Assembly: GCA_019695185.1 (NCBI GenBank)
Contig: JAIBAN010000048.1
Location: forward strand, 1 to 58,451
DNA from: Blastocatellia bacterium
GTDB lineage: Bacteria > Acidobacteriota > Blastocatellia > Chloracidobacteriales > Chloracidobacteriaceae
Length of the DNA: 58,451 bases
Reading direction: 5' to 3'
Position numbers and translations under genes: made by a program. The notes under the pieces were generated by a model. That model saw only the letters and a list, made by a program, of their open reading frames with translations, was not told the origin of the DNA and did not search any database. Positions 54,661 through 58,451 of the stretch are shown here, piece by piece. The number at the start of each line of letters is the position of its first letter. Positions within the stretch are counted from its first letter, which is position 1.

Positions 54661-54772
54661 GGGTCTAGGGTTCAGGGTTCAGGGTTCAGGGTTCAGGGTT
54701 CAGGGTTTTCGAGTATCTGAAAGCTTGAGAACGGCGATTGGTTTTTGATTCTCAATTCTCAATTCTCAATTA
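54661..54772. repeat. Mixed heptamer element: TTCAGGG tract and TCTCAAT tract
   Basis: About five TTCAGGG units (54661-54707) start five bases from the Wzt start codon. Three TCTCAAT units (54748-54772) follow after a 40-base spacer and end 12 bases before the permease stop. The arms are different families and cannot pair, unlike the other two-arm elements. Confidence 0.92.
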
Positions 54773-54784
54773 CAGAGGCTTGGT

Positions 54785-55627
54785 TCAAATCCGGTCGGCA
54801 AAATCCTTTTCCATTCGGCGAAAATAAAAGGCACCTGAAATCAACAAGCCCAGTGCAACCAGACAGGAAACAGCCAGCATGCCCCAGGAAACTGAACCGG
54901 TTCCGAGCAAGGACCAGCGAATCCCTTCAATGACACCAACCATTGGATTCACAGCATACAAGGTGCGCCATTCGGGCGGAACCAGGGTTGAGGAATAGGC
55001 AATCGGAGTGGCAAACATCCAAAACTGCACCACAAACGGCAAAGCGTACCGAACATCCCGGTATTCGACATTGACGGCAGCCATCCATAACCCCACGCCC
55101 ATCGCAGCCACCACCGCCAACCCGATAAATAAAGGAAAGGCCAGCATTTGAACTTTGGGAAAAATGCCGTAATACCCCATCAATCCCACCAGCACCACAA
55201 ATGAAATGGCTAGGTCAAAGAGCCCGGCCAAGACTCCCGCTGTGGGAATAATCAGGCGGGGAAAATAAACTTTGGTGACCAGGTTGGCATTGGTGGCCAG
55301 ACTGTTTGCCGCCTGGGTCAGCGCATTGGCAAAGAAGGTCCAGGGAACCAGCGCAGCCAGACTGAACACCGGGTAAGGGATCCCATCTGAGGGCATTTTG
55401 GCCAAGCGGCCAAAGAAAATGCTGAAGACCGCCATCGTGAAAACCGGCTGGATGATGGCCCACCCAGCCCCCACCAGGGTTTGTTTGTAGCGGACTTTGA
55501 CATCCCGCCAAATCAGAAAATAGAGCAATTCCCGAAATTCCCAGACTTCGGCCAGTTTCAGGGAAACCCAGCCCCGCGAAGCCTGGATGCGGGTGACGGG
55601 GAGTCCGGGGGAGTCATTCCCGTTCAT
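54785..55627 (-). CDS. wzm: Polysaccharide ABC exporter permease (Wzm)
   Basis: The 280-residue protein is an ABC-2 type polysaccharide permease. ELLYFLIWRDVKVRYKQT marks the amphipathic N-terminus, followed by six hydrophobic helices and YAVNPMVGVIEGIRWSL near the end. With Wzt it exports lipid-linked polysaccharide across the inner membrane. The ATG at 55627 gives the family-typical start; an upstream in-frame ATG at 55750 adds 41 unlikely residues. The 233 bases upstream to the DUF58 gene hold no recognisable feature. Confidence 0.93.
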   Translation of the reverse strand: MNGNDSPGLPVTRIQASRGWVSLKLAEVWEFRELLYFLIWRDVKVRYKQTLVGAGWAIIQPVFTMAVFSIFFGRLAKMPSDGIPYPVFSLAALVPWTFFANALTQAANSLATNANLVTKVYFPRLIIPTAGVLAGLFDLAISFVVLVGLMGYYGIFPKVQMLAFPLFIGLAVVAAMGVGLWMAAVNVEYRDVRYALPFVVQFWMFATPIAYSSTLVPPEWRTLYAVNPMVGVIEGIRWSLLGTGSVSWGMLAVSCLVALGLLISGAFYFRRMEKDFADRI

Positions 55628-55860
55628 GGTGTCGGATGTGGGAGTGGTCGAGGTGGTCAAGCCGAAAAATGTCCTTGTCCTGCTGTAACAAGCGGCCTTC
55701 AGGCAGTTTCTGTCTGCCTTGTTTGTGCTGTTTCTTCCAATGAACCGCAAGATGACAGGAAAAATGTTGCCGGAGTCCGGATTGGGGACCGTGGCTGTGG
55801 GAGCAGGTGCTGTACCGGGGCGGCATCTTATTTTTTTTTGGAGGTAGTGTCAAACCGGTC

Positions 55861-56733
55861 TCAGGCAAAGGCCAGGATACTTTCCCGAACCAGCGGCGAG
55901 AGGTCCCAGTGGTCCAAAAAGTCCAAATCCACCACGGGAATCAGGCGGGCACCAACGTGGCGGCAGGCAGTTTCCCAGTTCGACTGGTGGCGTAAAAAGG
56001 CGGAGCGATATTGTTCCAAGGCACGGGAATCGGCGAAAAGCTCCCTGATTTCCTGGGTTTCACTGTCCACCAGCCGCACATTTCCTTTGAGTTCAGGCTG
56101 GACATCCGTTGCCGCCAACAGTTGAATCACCACCAGATTGGCAGCTCCGTGAGACACATGCTGCAAGGTCTGAAGCGGGTCACCCAGCCAAAACAGGTCG
56201 CTGACCACAATCCGCACCCCTTGCGGTTTGAACGAGGGCGGGGAACCTGCCAGACAGCTTTCCAACGTCTGATTTGAGTCGAACCGCAGGCCGCGCCAGA
56301 TATGTGGCTGGTCGCCGGGATTTTCAATCCGCCGCACACCATTGCGGGCGGACCAGACGCAATGGGAATACCCGGCATTGGCAGCGGCCACGGCCAACAA
56401 GGCCGAAAGCCCCAGGGCTGCTTCGGCTTTGCGGGTTCCTTCGGCGTCCATCGAGCGCGAACAATCCATGACCAAATCAAGGTGCGGACTGACTTCTTCA
56501 CGGTACAGTTTGACAATCAACTTGTCGCTCCGGGCATAGGCGTTCCAGTCAATATGCCGCAGGTCATCACCCGCCTGGTAATCCCGGTGGTCTTTGAAGT
56601 CCAGCGAACTGCCGGCGCGCATTCCCAGAAAATTACCCGCCTGCCCGGTGGCTGCCCGGTGCGGAATGCACAGTTTATAGCGCATCCCCGCCCGTTCCCC
56701 GTTTTTCAAAAACTGCTGGAGCTGGTCACTCAT
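55861..56733 (-). CDS. DUF58 (VWA-like) protein
   Basis: The 290-residue protein has the DUF58 signature DHRDYQAGDDLRHIDWNAYARSDKLIVK. The VWA metal-ion motif reads LVMDCSRSMD and the later strand IVVSDLF. DUF58 proteins often work with a MoxR AAA+ ATPase in maturing or activating other proteins. None is in the window, but could lie upstream of the permease. The start overlaps the ABC-2 permease gene by eight bases. Confidence 0.92.
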   Translation of the reverse strand: MSDQLQQFLKNGERAGMRYKLCIPHRAATGQAGNFLGMRAGSSLDFKDHRDYQAGDDLRHIDWNAYARSDKLIVKLYREEVSPHLDLVMDCSRSMDAEGTRKAEAALGLSALLAVAAANAGYSHCVWSARNGVRRIENPGDQPHIWRGLRFDSNQTLESCLAGSPPSFKPQGVRIVVSDLFWLGDPLQTLQHVSHGAANLVVIQLLAATDVQPELKGNVRLVDSETQEIRELFADSRALEQYRSAFLRHQSNWETACRHVGARLIPVVDLDFLDHWDLSPLVRESILAFA

Positions 56734-58240
56734 AACTGGCAGGTCCGTCGGAAGCGGGGTTCATGGGGCGGGTCACGTACAGTGACGGAGGTGGCAAAGG
56801 TTTGAATCTAAGGTACTGACGTATCAACCAGACAGAGTTGACGACCAGCATCAAAGCCGTCCAACAACCCAACACAATCCAAAAAAAGTTTTGCATGGAT
56901 TTGTCATCCACAATTGCAAAAGCAAAGGGATTCAACAGGAAAACGGATTTGTTGCGCGAACTCATTGAAAGCAAAAAACCCACAATCGGCGGGATAAAAC
57001 ACCCCAACACCACCAGAATATAACCCAACGCCCAGGTATTTTCAGGATTCATTTTGCGTAAAACCAGGCGGCGCAGATTCGACGCCAGCAACGCATAACA
57101 AAAAGCATACAAACAGAGGCCGAACATGGCTTCGGTCATTTCACGGAAATTCCGTTTGGAATTGGTAACTCCGGAAAACTCGTGCCAGGCAGCACAAATG
57201 CCCACGGTCAGCAGGACCAAGCCCAACGACCAGACCAAGCCCGAAGCCGCCCCACTGTAAAAGGAAAAGAAAAAAGGCCGGAAAACCGGATTTTTGGGAA
57301 TGGACCGCAGCACCCGGCGGCCCAATTCCTCTCGCTCGCTCACCGATGCAAAGAAAGCATTGGCAAATATCACAAAAAACAAAAAAGCCCAGATTCCGAC
57401 CGGTACCATCTCATTAACCCACTTGCTCAAAGCCAGACAAACAATTCCGCTCACCACCCAGGAAATGGTCAGGAAAAGACGGACCGGCAGGGCGCGGTTG
57501 GCTGAGGCAGGCGTAATCAAAGCCACCGAAAAGGTAAACAAGGTTCCGATTGCCATGAGCAAAACCAAACCAATGGAAAGAAACGGTCCCCAAAACTCGA
57601 AAGACAGGAGCTGACTGGACACCCCACGCCGGGAAAAGTCCTCGCTAAACGCAATCGTTCCCACAAACGAAGGAAACATCGCCCCCAAAAGGAGCAATCC
57701 CAAAATGATGCGAAAAATTTTGCCCACCGGCAGACAGGCCAGAAAAATTGAGAGCTGCACAAATGAAACCACCACCGAAAAGGCCAGCAGGAGCAGCAGA
57801 AAAATGGTTGGCAGGTCAATTCCCCGTAAAAAATAAGTAAAGGTTAAGAACGGCAGGCAGGCACTGAAAATCAGTCCGGCAATCACCAAAGCGGCCAGAA
57901 ACTTGCCCCAGACAATCGAAATCGGCTTGATGGTGGTGATGAAAAGCAAATCAACATTGGTATCTGAGCGTTCCGCCACCATCCGAATGGCGGTATAGGC
58001 CGGGACAAACAACAGCGAGAAACCCAGCAGAAAGGCTTCGAGAACTAAAAACATCTGGCGTCCGGAACTGAAATCATTCGGGTTGTCATTATTCAGGACG
58101 TAAATTCCGACGGCAGCCAATTGCACCACCAAAAGCAAAGTCAGTCCGCCCGAAACAAACTTGCTTTGAACGGCCTGGCGCAATTCCTTGACCACAATCG
58201 GGTTCAAGGCGTCTGAAAAACGGTCAATAAGGTTCGTCAT
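56726..58240 (-). CDS. ABC-2 type transporter permease
   Basis: The 504-residue protein has about twelve hydrophobic segments. It begins FSDALNPIVVKELRQAVQSKFV, the usual start of ABC-2 permeases of the gliding/exporter kind, followed by PAYTAIRMVAERSDTNVDLLFIT. The ATPase is not in this window. It is translationally coupled to the DUF58 gene. The substrate is unknown. Confidence 0.88.
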   Translation of the reverse strand: MTNLIDRFSDALNPIVVKELRQAVQSKFVSGGLTLLLVVQLAAVGIYVLNNDNPNDFSSGRQMFLVLEAFLLGFSLLFVPAYTAIRMVAERSDTNVDLLFITTIKPISIVWGKFLAALVIAGLIFSACLPFLTFTYFLRGIDLPTIFLLLLLAFSVVVSFVQLSIFLACLPVGKIFRIILGLLLLGAMFPSFVGTIAFSEDFSRRGVSSQLLSFEFWGPFLSIGLVLLMAIGTLFTFSVALITPASANRALPVRLFLTISWVVSGIVCLALSKWVNEMVPVGIWAFLFFVIFANAFFASVSEREELGRRVLRSIPKNPVFRPFFFSFYSGAASGLVWSLGLVLLTVGICAAWHEFSGVTNSKRNFREMTEAMFGLCLYAFCYALLASNLRRLVLRKMNPENTWALGYILVVLGCFIPPIVGFLLSMSSRNKSVFLLNPFAFAIVDDKSMQNFFWIVLGCWTALMLVVNSVWLIRQYLRFKPLPPPSLYVTRPMNPASDGPASYE

Positions 58241-58251
58241 AGGCTTGTTTC

Positions 58252-58451
58252 GGGTTCAGGGTCCAGGGTCCAGGGTCCAGGGTTCAGGGTCCAGGGTTCA
58301 GCGTTCAGGGTTCAGCGTTCAGCGTTCAGGGTTCAGGGTTCAGGGTTCAGGGTTCAGGGTTCAGGGTTCAGGGTTCAGGGTTCAGGGTTTTCGAATAGCG
58401 GAAATCTAGGGTTTTGGTTTGGGGTTTAGTTTTCAACTCTCAACTCTCAAC
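58252..58451. repeat. Long TTCAGGG-type array and CTCTCAA tract at the window edge
   Basis: About nineteen 7-bp units (58252-58390) include TTCAGGG, TCCAGGG and TTCAGCG variants; variants cluster in the first half and pure units in the second. A CAACTCT tract begins at about 58433 and is cut by the window end. The array starts 12 bases from the ABC-2 permease start codon. Confidence 0.93.

Noticed and set aside
58252..58390. TTCAGGG tandem units resemble eukaryotic telomere repeats
   Set aside because: Unit is 7 bp with variants, arrays are short and lie between bacterial genes; no chromosome end is implied.

Overview
The window is a gene-dense bacterial chromosome segment of roughly 58 kb with moderate GC. 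I see no rRNA, tRNA, CRISPR array, phage or transposase. Two TonB-type proteins, an LPS-type ABC exporter (Wzm/Wzt) and a Wzy-like polymerase indicate a Gram-negative diderm. The mix of TonB-like proteins, an ECF sigma factor with a DUF4097 protein, propeller sensor kinases, WS/DGAT and DUF3810 would fit Acidobacteriota (Blastocatellia-like). That assignment is inference from gene content only and has low confidence.

Layout. 0.1-9.2 kb: a sensor protein that ends inside a PAS domain, a wax ester/triacylglycerol synthase with a basic tail followed by an alpha/beta hydrolase, a four-PAS hybrid histidine kinase, a NuiA-type nuclease inhibitor and a DUF3810 membrane protein. 9.5-21.1 kb: an APH-fold kinase, an ECF sigma/anti-sigma pair with a DUF4097 beta-solenoid gene broken by a 65-nt palindromic insertion, a giant propeller histidine kinase, an M1-type peptidase and a DUF6702 protein. 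21.2-35.6 kb: a HEAT-repeat protein, an acyl-CoA synthetase, and a complete reductive pyrimidine-degradation set: aldehyde dehydrogenase, class III aminotransferase, dihydropyrimidinase, NCS1 permease, beta-ureidopropionase, PreT and PreA. Together these can import uracil/thymine, reduce the ring (PreTA), open it (dihydropyrimidinase), release ammonia and CO2 (ureidopropionase), and convert beta-alanine to a semialdehyde and then an acid. Two TonB-like paralogues (opposite strand) and a DUF6265 lipocalin-like protein are interspersed. 35.8-55.6 kb: a surface-polysaccharide locus with six glycosyltransferases, a Wzy-like polymerase, an ABC exporter, a CmcI-type protein, an FkbM methyltransferase, and a CDP-sugar module (RfbF, RfbG, a C-methyltransferase, an RmlC-like epimerase, a short-chain reductase). 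The module predicts a CDP-linked C-methyl-branched 6-deoxyhexose. A Gfo/Idh-SDR fusion protein is also present. 55.9-58.2 kb: a DUF58 protein and an ABC-2 permease.

The most unusual feature is the repeat landscape. Many intergenic gaps are filled by tandem 7-bp units of at least three families (GGACTGA, GAATTGA, TTCAGGG), by CACAGAG-type palindromes, or by 26-nt hairpin units. Three gaps have the same plan: two inverted heptamer arms around a unique spacer of 57-64 nt. The arms abut stop codons on one side and Shine-Dalgarno sequences on the other. Some repeats supply stop codons, or N-terminal codons, of real genes. They resemble cyanobacterial heptanucleotide STRR sequences but with a regular inverted architecture, and they separate most genes of the pyrimidine pathway. 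This is my leading candidate for an undescribed genetic element. Gene calls and motifs are read directly from the sequence; pathway products and repeat functions are inference.
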